Source: Plantactinospora sp039889035 (GTDB lineage: Bacteria; Actinomycetota; Actinomycetes; Mycobacteriales; Micromonosporaceae). From it: DNA of 64,000 bases. Within the stretch, counting starts at the first letter, position 1, and the number at the start of each line of letters is the position of its first letter. The stretch lies in the NCBI GenBank assembly GCA_039889035.1, contig JBDQQY010000020.1:121665-185664 (forward strand), given 5' to 3'. Shown piece by piece: positions 23,179-30,932 of this stretch. The notes beneath the pieces were generated by a model that saw only the letters and a program-made list of their open reading frames with translations, had not been told where the DNA came from and did no database searches. A program made the position numbers and the translations under genes.

Positions 23179-24027
23179 ATGGCGGAGCGGGGCGTCCCCA
23201 CGGTCACACTTCCCTCCGGCGAGGAGATTCCCGCACTCGGCCAGGGCACCTGGGGCATGGCGGAGGACCCACGACGGCGGGACGACGAGATCGCCGCGCT
23301 CCGCGCCGGGGTGGACGCCGGTCTCACCCTGATCGACACCGCCGAGGTGTACGCCGACGGCGGCGCGGAGGAACTGATCCGGGAGGCGCTCGGCGACCGG
23401 CGCGAGGAAATCTTCCTGGTCAGCAAGGTCTCCTCGGAGCACGCGGGCGTCACCGGGACCGCCGACGCCTGCGCCCGCAGCCTGGAGCGGCTCGGCACCG
23501 ACCGGATCGACCTGTACCTGCTGCACCAGCGCGGCGACGCACCGCTGCCGGAGACGGTCGAGGCGTTCACCAGTCTGATCACCCAGGGACTGATCCGGCA
23601 CTGGGGGGTGAGCAACTTCGACGTACCGGAGGTGGTCGAATTGGCCGCCATCCCGGGCGGTACCGCCGTGGAGACCGACCAGATCCCCTACAACCTCACC
23701 CGCCGGGGCGCCGAGTGGGACCTCCTCCCCCGCTGCCGCGCCGCCGGGCTGCCGGTGATGGCGTACTCGCCGCTGGAGCGGGGCCGGATGCTCGGGCACC
23801 CGGCGCTGGCCCGGGTCGCACGGCGGCACGGCGCCACGCCGGGACAGGTAGGACTGGCCTGGCTACTCGGTCAGGACGGGGTCTGCACGGTGACCAAGGC
23901 GAGCAGCCCGGAGCACGTCCGGGAGAACCGGGCGGCCGCCGAACTGACCCTCACCGAGGAGGACCTCGCCGACCTCGACCGGGCCTTCCCGGCACCCGAC
24001 GGACCGCGACCGCTCGAACTGCTCTGA
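23179..24027 (+). CDS. aldo/keto reductase
   Basis: A 282-aa TIM-barrel NADPH-dependent oxidoreductase. The catalytic set is visible: D and Y in LIDTAEVYADGG, K in FLVSKVS and H in LYLLHQRGD. Substrate-barrel strands follow (GLIRHWGVSNFDV, QIPYNLTRRG, YSPLERGR), then the cofactor-binding C-terminus (VTKASSPEHVRENRAA). Many such reductases act on methylglyoxal or other aldehydes; the specificity is not readable. ATG 23179 follows AAGGAG. It is monocistronic, ending at a hairpin terminator. Confidence 0.9.
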   Translation: MAERGVPTVTLPSGEEIPALGQGTWGMAEDPRRRDDEIAALRAGVDAGLTLIDTAEVYADGGAEELIREALGDRREEIFLVSKVSSEHAGVTGTADACARSLERLGTDRIDLYLLHQRGDAPLPETVEAFTSLITQGLIRHWGVSNFDVPEVVELAAIPGGTAVETDQIPYNLTRRGAEWDLLPRCRAAGLPVMAYSPLERGRMLGHPALARVARRHGATPGQVGLAWLLGQDGVCTVTKASSPEHVRENRAAAELTLTEEDLADLDRAFPAPDGPRPLELL

Positions 24028-24092
24028 ACCGGCATCGCCGAGGGGTCGGGGCGGCACCTACCGGCCGGGCTGGTGTGGGTTCCGTGCCCGGC

Positions 24093-24120
24093 CTCGTCCC
24101 TCCTCGGGGAGAGGGACGAG
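24093..24120. terminator. bidirectional hairpin terminator
   Basis: CTCGTCCCT (24093-24101) pairs perfectly with AGGGACGAG (24112-24120), with extra CTC/GAG pairing in the loop. It lies between the convergent aldo/keto reductase and the 24184 gene. There is no T-run, as is usual in high-GC actinomycetes. Confidence 0.6.
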
Positions 24121-24183
24121 TCGCGGCCGCCAACGTCAGAACCGGCCCGTCGCCGGTGACCCACGGCAGTCGGAAGGCGTCGC

Positions 24184-24495
24184 TCAGACGGCCTTGAGCC
24201 GGGCCGGCTGGCGGATCGGCTCGACGCCCAACTCGTCGGCGCGGGCGGCATCTTCGGGTGCGCCGCTGTCCGGCGGCTGGAACAGGTAGCGGACGAACTC
24301 GCCGCCCGTCTCGTTCTCCTCGGAGCCGGGCCACTGGCCGACGGCGTCCACCCCGATGACCTCCCGACCGCCCTCGTCGGTCTCCTCCAGCAGTGCCCAG
24401 AGCGACACCGGGTAGCAACGGGTCGTGTCCGGGGCGAGCCGCCAGCGGGCGTACCAACCGGGCCGGGCGGGGACGATCTCGACGATCCGCTTCAT
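24184..24495 (-). CDS. small hypothetical protein
   Basis: A 103-aa acidic soluble protein (MKRIVEIVPARPGWYARWRL, then ETGGEFVRYLFQPPDSG). I do not recognise a named family. ATG 24495 follows GGAGGAGGG, which supports translation. It is convergent with the aldo/keto reductase gene. Codon use is normal for the window. No function is proposed. Confidence 0.7.
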   Translation of the reverse strand: MKRIVEIVPARPGWYARWRLAPDTTRCYPVSLWALLEETDEGGREVIGVDAVGQWPGSEENETGGEFVRYLFQPPDSGAPEDAARADELGVEPIRQPARLKAV

Positions 24496-24799
24496 GGTGA
24501 CCCTCCTCCGGCGGCACGCGGGTCTCACGGGCCGACCCGATCATCGGCGCCGGCCGGGTGAGGTGGCATCACCCCGTCCGGATGAACTCCCCGCACACCG
24601 GGGGACCGGGTCCCGGCGCGTTTCGCCGGTGCGGGGTCGGGAAGGCGGTTGATCGCGCCGCAGGCGTACGGTCGGCCGGCGCATGGCCGACCCGGCCCGG
24701 TGGTGGCGAAACGCGGAGCGAGCCGAGGTGGGCCCGCGGATCGGCGATCGGCCGGTCGAACTCGGGGGCTCACGACGACGAGCGCAGCGAGGAGACGGC
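24496..24799. other. divergent intergenic region
   Basis: 304 bp between the small hypothetical gene and the DUF2267 gene. It should hold both promoters. I see no clear operator, RNA element or coding sequence. Confidence 0.45.
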
Positions 24800-25822
24800 A
24801 TGAGCGGCAAGCAGATGGAGGGCGACAACCAGCGGCGCCGTACCCTGGCCCGGCAGGCCCGTCAGCGGGGCCGGCGGCCGAGCGAGGTCGGCGCGAGCTT
24901 CGGCGCGGACAAGCAGCTCACCAGCCTCGACCGGGGCCGCCGGGACGGTCCCGCCCCGGCCGGCAGCCGCAAGCCGAACGCCGAGCGCGGTGGCCCGGTC
25001 ACCCCGCCGCCGGCACCGGCCGAGCGGCCCAACCCGGTCCCCGACGAGCTGGTCGGCACGACCACCACCGACGTCCCGGTGATCGGGTACCGGGAACTCG
25101 TCTCCGACATCGGACGCCGGGCCGGCGTCGACTTCGAACAGGCCCGGGCCGCCGCCGGGGCGACGGTCGTCACGCTGGCCCGGGCGCTGGACGCCGCCGA
25201 CCGGCAGCGGCTGCTCGCCGCCGTACCGAACCAGTTGCACGACAACGGCTCGCTGGCCGCCGGCAACCGGCGCCGCGACCTGGCCGGCTTCCTCGACGAG
25301 GTGGCCCGGCTGACCCATCGCAGCCCGGAACAGGCCCGGTACCAGGCACAGGCGACGCTGAGCGCGCTCGCCGCACAGGACGGCGGGCTGATCGACTCGC
25401 TGAACCTGCCGCCGGAGCTGCGGGACCTGCTCGGCCCGCCACCGGCCGGCGGCGGGTTGGTCGACCCGGCCGGCGCCACCGCCGCGCTGACCGACGACGA
25501 ACTGCGGGACGCGTTGGCGACCCTCCCCTACTGGTCGGGGGACCGCCGCAGGCTGACCCGGACCATCGAGCTGCCGGCGGAGAACCTGGACCGGGTGCTG
25601 GGCCGGCTGGCCCGGCTGCGGCCGGAGACCGGTCGGGGGCCGACGGTCGGCCGCGAGTCGCCGGTGACGGCGGTGCTCACCGTCCGGACGCGTTCGCTGG
25701 ACGCGGTGACCGCGCTGGACGTGGCGCTGGCGCACCAGATCGACGACGCGATCGACGAGGTCGCCGCCGGGATGGCCGCACCGCCGCCGGAACGCGCGAG
25801 CGGACCTCGCTTCGGCCCGTGA
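24800..25822 (+). CDS. DUF2267 - pterin-dehydratase-like fusion protein
   Basis: A 340-aa protein. Residues 1-90 are basic and Pro-rich. Residues 97-212 match DUF2267 (YRELVSDIGRRAGVDFEQAR, then FLDEVARLTHRSPEQARYQA). Residues 230-320 have the shape of a 4a-hydroxytetrahydrobiopterin dehydratase (LTDDELRDALATLPYWSGD, then VRTRSLDAVTALDVALAHQI). The catalytic histidine region of true dehydratases (AExxxHHP) is replaced by RLRPETGRGPTVG, so enzymatic activity is doubtful and a binding role more likely. ATG 24800 follows GAGGAGA. Confidence 0.75.
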   Translation: MSGKQMEGDNQRRRTLARQARQRGRRPSEVGASFGADKQLTSLDRGRRDGPAPAGSRKPNAERGGPVTPPPAPAERPNPVPDELVGTTTTDVPVIGYRELVSDIGRRAGVDFEQARAAAGATVVTLARALDAADRQRLLAAVPNQLHDNGSLAAGNRRRDLAGFLDEVARLTHRSPEQARYQAQATLSALAAQDGGLIDSLNLPPELRDLLGPPPAGGGLVDPAGATAALTDDELRDALATLPYWSGDRRRLTRTIELPAENLDRVLGRLARLRPETGRGPTVGRESPVTAVLTVRTRSLDAVTALDVALAHQIDDAIDEVAAGMAAPPPERASGPRFGP

Positions 25823-25849
25823 CGGCACACCGCGCCCGCCGGCCCGCCG

Positions 25850-27148
25850 CTACCGGCGGGCCGGCAGCTCGGGAGAGGCGCTTTCCAGGGGTACGGCGTT
25901 CGCCGGCACCAGGCCGAGCTGGATCGCCTGTCGGGTGAACGCCGCGTCCAGCAGCCAGTCGGCACTGACCCGGGCCCGGTTGGCCGGCATCGCGATCAGG
26001 TGGTAGCCGCGGGTGACCGCCTTGGCCGGCAGCCCGGACAGCGGCACGTGCACCGGGTTCGCGGCCGCGTCGGTGCCGCCGAGATCCACCACGAAGCCGA
26101 GGTCGTGGTGCCGGTACGGCCGCCGCTTGCCCTGCCCGTACGAGGCGGCGACGTTGTGCGCCGCCAGTTTCCCCTGCCGCTGGGCGTGCTGGGCGGTCAT
26201 CGCCGTCACCTCGCCCGGCCGGGTCAGGTCGGGTACGGCGGCGGCGTCCCCGCAGGCGTAGACGTCGGGGAAGCCGGGCACGTTGAGGAACTCGTCGACC
26301 ACCAGCCGCCCCTTCTCGGTGGGCAGTCCCAGGTCGGCCACGAGCGGGTCGGGGCGGACGCCGACGCACCAGATCAGCGAGCGGGTCGGCACGTACTCGC
26401 CGTCGCTGAGCCGCACGCCGTCGGCCGTCGCCTCCTTGACCGTGGTGCCCATCCGCACGTCCACGCCCCGGGCGTCGAGCACCCGGCGGGCGGTCTGCGA
26501 CATCCGCTGGTCGAGTTCCGGCAGTACCCGCTCGGCGAGGTCGAGCAGCATCCAGCGCGGCCGTACGCCGAGCCGGGGGTGCTGGGCGGCCAGCGCGTCG
26601 GTGAAGAGCTGCCCGTGCGCGGCCACCTCCGTACCGGTGTAGCCGGCGCCGACCACCACGAAGGTGGTACGCGCGTCCCGCTCCGCCTCGTCGTCGGTCG
26701 CCTCGGCCAACTCGACCTGGCTGACCACATGGTCGTGCAGGTAGAGCGCCTCGGGAAGTCCCCGGAAGCCGTGCGCGTGCTCGGTGACCCCGGGGATCGG
26801 CAGCAGCTTGTTGACGCTGCCGACCGAGATGATCAGCCGGTCGTAGTCGAGCTGCCCGGGGTCGTTCTCGGCGCCGGTGTAGTCGACCCGTTTCGCGGCC
26901 AGGTCGATGTGCTTCGCCTCGCCGATCACCATCCGGACCCCGTCCAGGGTGCCGGCGAGGGAGACCGAGACCCGGCTCGGCTCCAGGATCCCGGCCGCCA
27001 CCTCGGGTAGCAACGGGAGGTACAGGAAGAAGTCGGTCGGGTTCAGCAGCACGATCTCGGCCCGGCCGTTGGCGATCCGGGACAGGCTCTTGGCCGCGTG
27101 GTAGCCGGCGAACCCGGCCCCGACGATCACAACGCGCGGTTTGGTCAT
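25850..27148 (-). CDS. ndh: type II NADH dehydrogenase / NAD(P)-FAD oxidoreductase
   Basis: A 432-aa two-dinucleotide-fold flavoprotein. It has the FAD site VVIVGAGFAGYHAAKSL at the N-terminus, the NADH site FVVVGAGYTGTEVAAH mid-protein and the second FAD motif VYACGDAAAVPD near the C-terminus. AQHAQRQGKLAAHNVAA and the C-terminal amphipathic region are typical of NDH-2, which passes electrons from NADH to quinone without pumping protons. ATG 27148 follows AAGGGG. Some homologues are only annotated as FAD-dependent oxidoreductases, so the gene name is provisional. Confidence 0.85.
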   Translation of the reverse strand: MTKPRVVIVGAGFAGYHAAKSLSRIANGRAEIVLLNPTDFFLYLPLLPEVAAGILEPSRVSVSLAGTLDGVRMVIGEAKHIDLAAKRVDYTGAENDPGQLDYDRLIISVGSVNKLLPIPGVTEHAHGFRGLPEALYLHDHVVSQVELAEATDDEAERDARTTFVVVGAGYTGTEVAAHGQLFTDALAAQHPRLGVRPRWMLLDLAERVLPELDQRMSQTARRVLDARGVDVRMGTTVKEATADGVRLSDGEYVPTRSLIWCVGVRPDPLVADLGLPTEKGRLVVDEFLNVPGFPDVYACGDAAAVPDLTRPGEVTAMTAQHAQRQGKLAAHNVAASYGQGKRRPYRHHDLGFVVDLGGTDAAANPVHVPLSGLPAKAVTRGYHLIAMPANRARVSADWLLDAAFTRQAIQLGLVPANAVPLESASPELPARR

Positions 27149-27285
27149 GGGAGGCCCCTTCCCGGCCATCCGCCGGGCAAACCCACCGGTGGGCGTACCC
27201 CGCGGGGCGGACCGGACGGGTCGCCGACGACGGCGGACCGGGCGAGAAAGACGATCATGCCCGTTGACAGCCACAGCCCGCATTG

Positions 27286-28755
27286 ATGACGATGCCTGGC
27301 ATGACATCCCAGGACTTCCGAGGCGACGGGCCCACAAAGCCGAGCCGCCGTATGTTCCTGTCCGCCGCCACCGTCACCGCGGCCGCCGCCACGGTCGCCG
27401 CTCCGCTCACCGCCGCCCCGGCCGCCTCCGCCAGCACCGGCGGCGGCCCGTCCGGACCCGGTCGGCCGATCCGGCCCCAGTCGCCCGACCGGGAACTGCG
27501 GGAGCTGCTCCGCGAGATCGACCAGCGCCGGATCGAGGCCATCGTCCGCCGGCTCGCCGAATTCGGCACCCGGCACACCCTCTCCAGCCAGGACGACCCG
27601 GCCCGGGGCATCGGCGCCGCCCGGGACTGGATCTACGAGCAGATGCGGGGCTACGCCGCCCGCTCCGGCGGACGGATGACGGTGGAACTCCAGTCGTACA
27701 TCCAGGAGCCGGCCTCCCGGATCCCGGTGCCGACCCGGATCACCAACGTGGTCGCCACGCTGCGCGGCGAGACCTCGCCGGAGCGGATCTACGTGGTGAC
27801 CGGGCACTACGACTCCCGGTGCACCGACGTCATGGACGCCACCAGCGACTCGCCGGGCGCCGACGACGACGCTTCCGGGGTGGCGGTGGCGATGGAACTC
27901 GCCCGGATCATGGCGACCCGGCGCAGCGAGGCCACCATCGTCTTCGCCGCGGTGGCCGGCGAGGAGCAGGGCCTCTACGGTTCGGGATACATGGCCCGGC
28001 AGTACAAGGCGGCCGGCGCCGACGTGCAGGGTATGTTCAGCGACGACATCGTCGGCAGTTCGACGGCGGACGACGGCACCCGGGACCGGCGTACGCTCCG
28101 GCTCTTCGCCGAGGGCGTGCCGACGGCCGAGACGCCGGCCGAGGGCAACACCCGGCGCTCGGTCGGCGGCGAGAACGACTCGCCGAGCCGGCAACTCGCC
28201 CGGTACGTCAGCGACGTGGCGGACAACGACAGCACCGGGATGCGGATCCGGGTGATCTACCGCCGGGACCGCTACCTGCGCGGCAGCGACCACATCTCGT
28301 TCCTGGAGCAGGGGTACCCGGCCGGCCGGTTCACCGAGCCGAACGAGGACTTCGCGCACCAGCACCAGGACGTCCGGGTGGTCGACGGCAAGCAGTACGG
28401 CGACCTGCCGGAGTTCTGCGATTTCGAGTACATCACCCGGGTGGCCAAGGTGAACGCGGCGGCGCTCTGGTCCCTGGCCCAGGCCCCCGGCACGCCGAAG
28501 GGCGCCACCATCGTCACCTCGAACCTGACCAACGACACCGAACTGCGCTGGACCCGGGGCACCGAACCGGACCTGGCCGGTTACGAGGTCGTCTGGCGGG
28601 AGACCACCGCACCGGAGTGGACCCATGTGATCCCGGTCGGCGACGTCACCACGACCACCATCGACCTGTCGAAGGACAACGTCTTCTTCGGCGTACGCGC
28701 CGTCGACACCGCCGGGCACCGCAGCCCGGTGGCGTTCCCCCGCCCCGGTAGCTGA
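27286..28755 (+). CDS. Tat-exported M28-family zinc peptidase with C-terminal Fn3-like domain
   Basis: A protein of about 489 aa. The N-terminus has a twin-arginine signal (PSRRMFLSAATVTAAAATVA, RR at 21-22) ending near AASA. The M28 domain carries the two-zinc ligands: H in TGHYDSR (about 174), D in PGADDDASGVA, E-E in VAGEEQGLYGSG, D in FSDDIVGS and H in RGSDHISF. It is therefore a probable aminopeptidase or peptidase acting outside the membrane. The last 90 residues (LRWTRGTEPDLAGYEVVWRE) look like a fibronectin III domain. No ribosome site is seen; ATGs at 27286, 27292 and 27301 are all possible. Confidence 0.85.
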   Translation: MTMPGMTSQDFRGDGPTKPSRRMFLSAATVTAAAATVAAPLTAAPAASASTGGGPSGPGRPIRPQSPDRELRELLREIDQRRIEAIVRRLAEFGTRHTLSSQDDPARGIGAARDWIYEQMRGYAARSGGRMTVELQSYIQEPASRIPVPTRITNVVATLRGETSPERIYVVTGHYDSRCTDVMDATSDSPGADDDASGVAVAMELARIMATRRSEATIVFAAVAGEEQGLYGSGYMARQYKAAGADVQGMFSDDIVGSSTADDGTRDRRTLRLFAEGVPTAETPAEGNTRRSVGGENDSPSRQLARYVSDVADNDSTGMRIRVIYRRDRYLRGSDHISFLEQGYPAGRFTEPNEDFAHQHQDVRVVDGKQYGDLPEFCDFEYITRVAKVNAAALWSLAQAPGTPKGATIVTSNLTNDTELRWTRGTEPDLAGYEVVWRETTAPEWTHVIPVGDVTTTTIDLSKDNVFFGVRAVDTAGHRSPVAFPRPGS

Positions 28756-29067
28756 GTCGCCGGGTCGGCCCACCGGCGAGCGGCCGCCGTCACCCGTCCC
28801 GCCCAGGCGCAGTCGGTGCCCGGGCGGGGCGGGCGTGCCGGGGACCCGGCCTCCCGGGCCGGATCGCCGCCCGGGAGGCCGTCGCGCGGGGCGGTGGCAG
28901 GATGCGCGGGCCGCTATGCTGTGACCGGCTCCGATGCGGCCGGCCGCTTGCGCCCCCGGGTTTGGTGAACGCATCGCTCGATTCCTGACTGTCGCGCCGG
29001 AGACTCCCGAAGGCGGCCCGGTCAGTAACGCAAGCGCTGAGACGACGGCCGCCGGTATGGAGCTTCG
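28756..29067 (+). other. intergenic region with terminator and possible promoter
   Basis: 312 bp without a gene. It holds the hairpin terminator of the peptidase gene and, further on, TATGCT at 28915-28920 as a possible -10 for the VOC gene, which would give a leader of about 140 nt. No riboswitch motif was recognised. Confidence 0.4.
28847..28881 (+). terminator. strong GC hairpin terminator after the M28 peptidase
   Basis: A perfect 13-bp inverted repeat (CGGCCTCCCGGGC at 28847-28859, GCCCGGGAGGCCG at 28869-28881) with a 9-nt loop, 92 bp past the peptidase stop. There is no T-tract. Confidence 0.65.
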
Positions 29068-29787
29068 ATGACCACGTCGATCCCCGACCCGACGAACGCG
29101 GCAGCCGAACCCGGCACGACGCCCGCGACTACCGGTCCGACGTCCGCGACTACCGGTCCGGCGTCGGCGACTCCCGGCCCGAAGGCGATGGCCAGGGCGC
29201 TGCGGGGCGAGTTGCGCGGCCGGTTCGACCTGGCGGTGACGCACAGCGAGTGCCTGGAGATCGTCGCCCGGCAGCACGGCGTCGACAACTGGAACATCCT
29301 GGCCGCCCGGCAACCGACCGCCGCCGCACCGGCCGGCGACGAGCCGGAAGCCGCGTTCCCGTGGGGCGCCCACAGCAGCACCATCCCGGTACTACGGATC
29401 TTCGCCGTCGACCCGGCTCTCCAGTTCTATGTGGACTTCCTCGGTTTCACCGTCGACTTCGGCGGACCCAACGCCGGCCCCGGCACCGCCTACTACGGCC
29501 AGGTGTCCCGGCACGGCACCACGCTGCACCTGGCCGAGACGGCGTACGACGCCGGGCAGGGTGCGACGGTGTTCCTCTGGATCGACCGCATCGACGAGCT
29601 ACGCGAACGGTTGAACCAGCGGCGTACCGAGGTGCCGGTGTGGGGGCCGGCGGTCTGGACACCCCGGGTCGAGCAGGCCCAGTGGGACGGCAGGGTGCTC
29701 ACCGTCGCCGACCCGTTCGGCAACCACCTGCGGTTCGGCGAACCCGCCGACCCGAGGACGCGGGCCGGGCTGCCCCGCTGGGCGTAA
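29068..29787 (+). CDS. glyoxalase-superfamily (VOC) protein with N-terminal helical domain
   Basis: A 239-aa protein. The N-terminus carries three near-identical Thr/Pro-rich repeats (ATTGPTS, ATTGPAS, ATPGP), encoded by three 18-bp DNA repeats. A helical segment follows (MARALRGELRGRFDLAVTHS, then CLEIVARQHGVDNWNILAA) and then a VOC domain (about 105-230) ending VADPFGNHLRFGEP. The helical segment precedes VOC domains in some resistance-type proteins. Binding or sequestration of a small molecule is plausible; no substrate can be named. The start follows GGAG. Confidence 0.8.
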   Translation: MTTSIPDPTNAAAEPGTTPATTGPTSATTGPASATPGPKAMARALRGELRGRFDLAVTHSECLEIVARQHGVDNWNILAARQPTAAAPAGDEPEAAFPWGAHSSTIPVLRIFAVDPALQFYVDFLGFTVDFGGPNAGPGTAYYGQVSRHGTTLHLAETAYDAGQGATVFLWIDRIDELRERLNQRRTEVPVWGPAVWTPRVEQAQWDGRVLTVADPFGNHLRFGEPADPRTRAGLPRWA

Positions 29788-29873
29788 CGCCGCTGGGCGT
29801 ATCGGTCGTCGTCGCGGGGTTCGGCCGGGCCGGATGAGCTGGCCGAACCCTGCGGTCCGGGACGACCTTCACT

Positions 29874-30029
29874 ATGCTCTCGATCGACATACGTGAGTAC
29901 GCGCCTGCCGAGCCGGCGCCGGGTACGGACGCCCGGGGTGCGGCCACCGGAGTCAGCCTGCTGCTCGCGGTCTTCGGCCTCGTCGCGATCGTCGTCGGCC
30001 TCCAGGGCCTGGTCACCCCGGACGGCTGA
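29874..30029 (+). CDS. 51-aa small membrane protein
   Basis: An ORF of 51 codons: a polar N-terminus (MLSIDIREYAPAEPAPGTDA), then a single helix (GVSLLLAVFGLVAIVVGLQG) and a short tail. Codon positions are GC-rich at third bases, like the neighbours. The ribosome site is weak, and a TATGCT overlaps the ATG, so it could instead be promoter sequence. I do not recognise a family. It is convergent with the two-domain VOC gene. Confidence 0.45.
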   Translation: MLSIDIREYAPAEPAPGTDARGAATGVSLLLAVFGLVAIVVGLQGLVTPDG

Positions 30030-30138
30030 CCCCTGCTGGCCCGGCTACGGCGAACCGTCCCACGAGCAGCCGCCGCGGGCATGGCCGGGCAGTGGCACAC
30101 GTCCCGGTCATGCCCGCGCCGGATTCCGCGCGGGACGG

Positions 30139-30858
30139 CTACGGCTGCCCGGGACGGGTCAGGCAGAACGGCTTGCCGGCCGGGTCGGTGTAGACCCGGA
30201 ACGTGCGCCCACCGCCCGGCTGCCGCGTGGCGCCCAGCGCGAGCACCGCCGGCTCCGCGACGTCGAAGTCCTCGACGAGCACGTCCAGGTGCACCTGCTG
30301 CGGATGCGCCGGGTCCGGCCAGCGGGGTGCGGTGTAGTCGGCGACCTGCTGGAAGAGCACCGGCTGCTCGCCGTCGTTGCCGATCATCGCCATGCCGTCG
30401 GCCTCGTAGCTGACCTGCTTGCCGAGCAGCTCGGCGTAGAAGGCGCTCAGCACCTTGGCGTCGGGGCAGTCCAGCATCACGCCCATCAGGGTGGTGTCCG
30501 GGTTGTCCGCCTTCAGGCAGAGGTCGAAGGGGTGCCCGGCGGGGTCGGCCAGCGTGTACCACGTCTCGTTCCGGTTCAGCAGGGTCCCGCCGAGGCCGAC
30601 GGCCCGGTCAAGTCCGGCGTCGAGGTCGGGCACCCGCAGGTCGAGATGAGCCTGCTGGGGTCGGTCCTGGCCGGGCCAGCGCGGCGGCTGGTGGTCCGGA
30701 GCCAGTTGCAGGCCGACCTGCCAGCCGTCAGGCGTGTCCAGCGTGATCCAGTCGTCGTCCACGTCCGACTGCACCCACCCGGCCAGCCCTCGGTAGAACG
30801 CGGCGAGACCCTGGATGTCGGGCGCGTCGAGCACCACCATCTCCAGCTTTCCGATCAT
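30139..30858 (-). CDS. two-domain VOC family protein
   Basis: A 239-aa protein made of two tandem glyoxalase-like domains (about 1-116 and 122-239). The first starts KLEMVVLDAPDIQGLAAFYR and ends ADPAGHPFDLCL; the second contains VMLDCPDAKVLSAFYAELLG and ends TDPAGKPFCLTR. The two halves probably form one binding site. Proteins of this kind are common in actinobacteria with few assigned substrates. ATG 30858 follows AGGAAGTGAG. Confidence 0.85.
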   Translation of the reverse strand: MIGKLEMVVLDAPDIQGLAAFYRGLAGWVQSDVDDDWITLDTPDGWQVGLQLAPDHQPPRWPGQDRPQQAHLDLRVPDLDAGLDRAVGLGGTLLNRNETWYTLADPAGHPFDLCLKADNPDTTLMGVMLDCPDAKVLSAFYAELLGKQVSYEADGMAMIGNDGEQPVLFQQVADYTAPRWPDPAHPQQVHLDVLVEDFDVAEPAVLALGATRQPGGGRTFRVYTDPAGKPFCLTRPGQP

Positions 30859-30932
30859 CAGTCACTCACTTCCTGGGGTCGTCGGCCCGCATCCTGCCGC
30901 CCCGGTACGACAGAATCGCCTGAGCCGAGCGG

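Noticed and set aside
27264..27292. TTGACA at 27264 as a -35 for the M28 peptidase
   Set aside because: At 17-18 bp spacing the candidate -10 is TGACGA or similar, a poor match, and it would run into the start codons.
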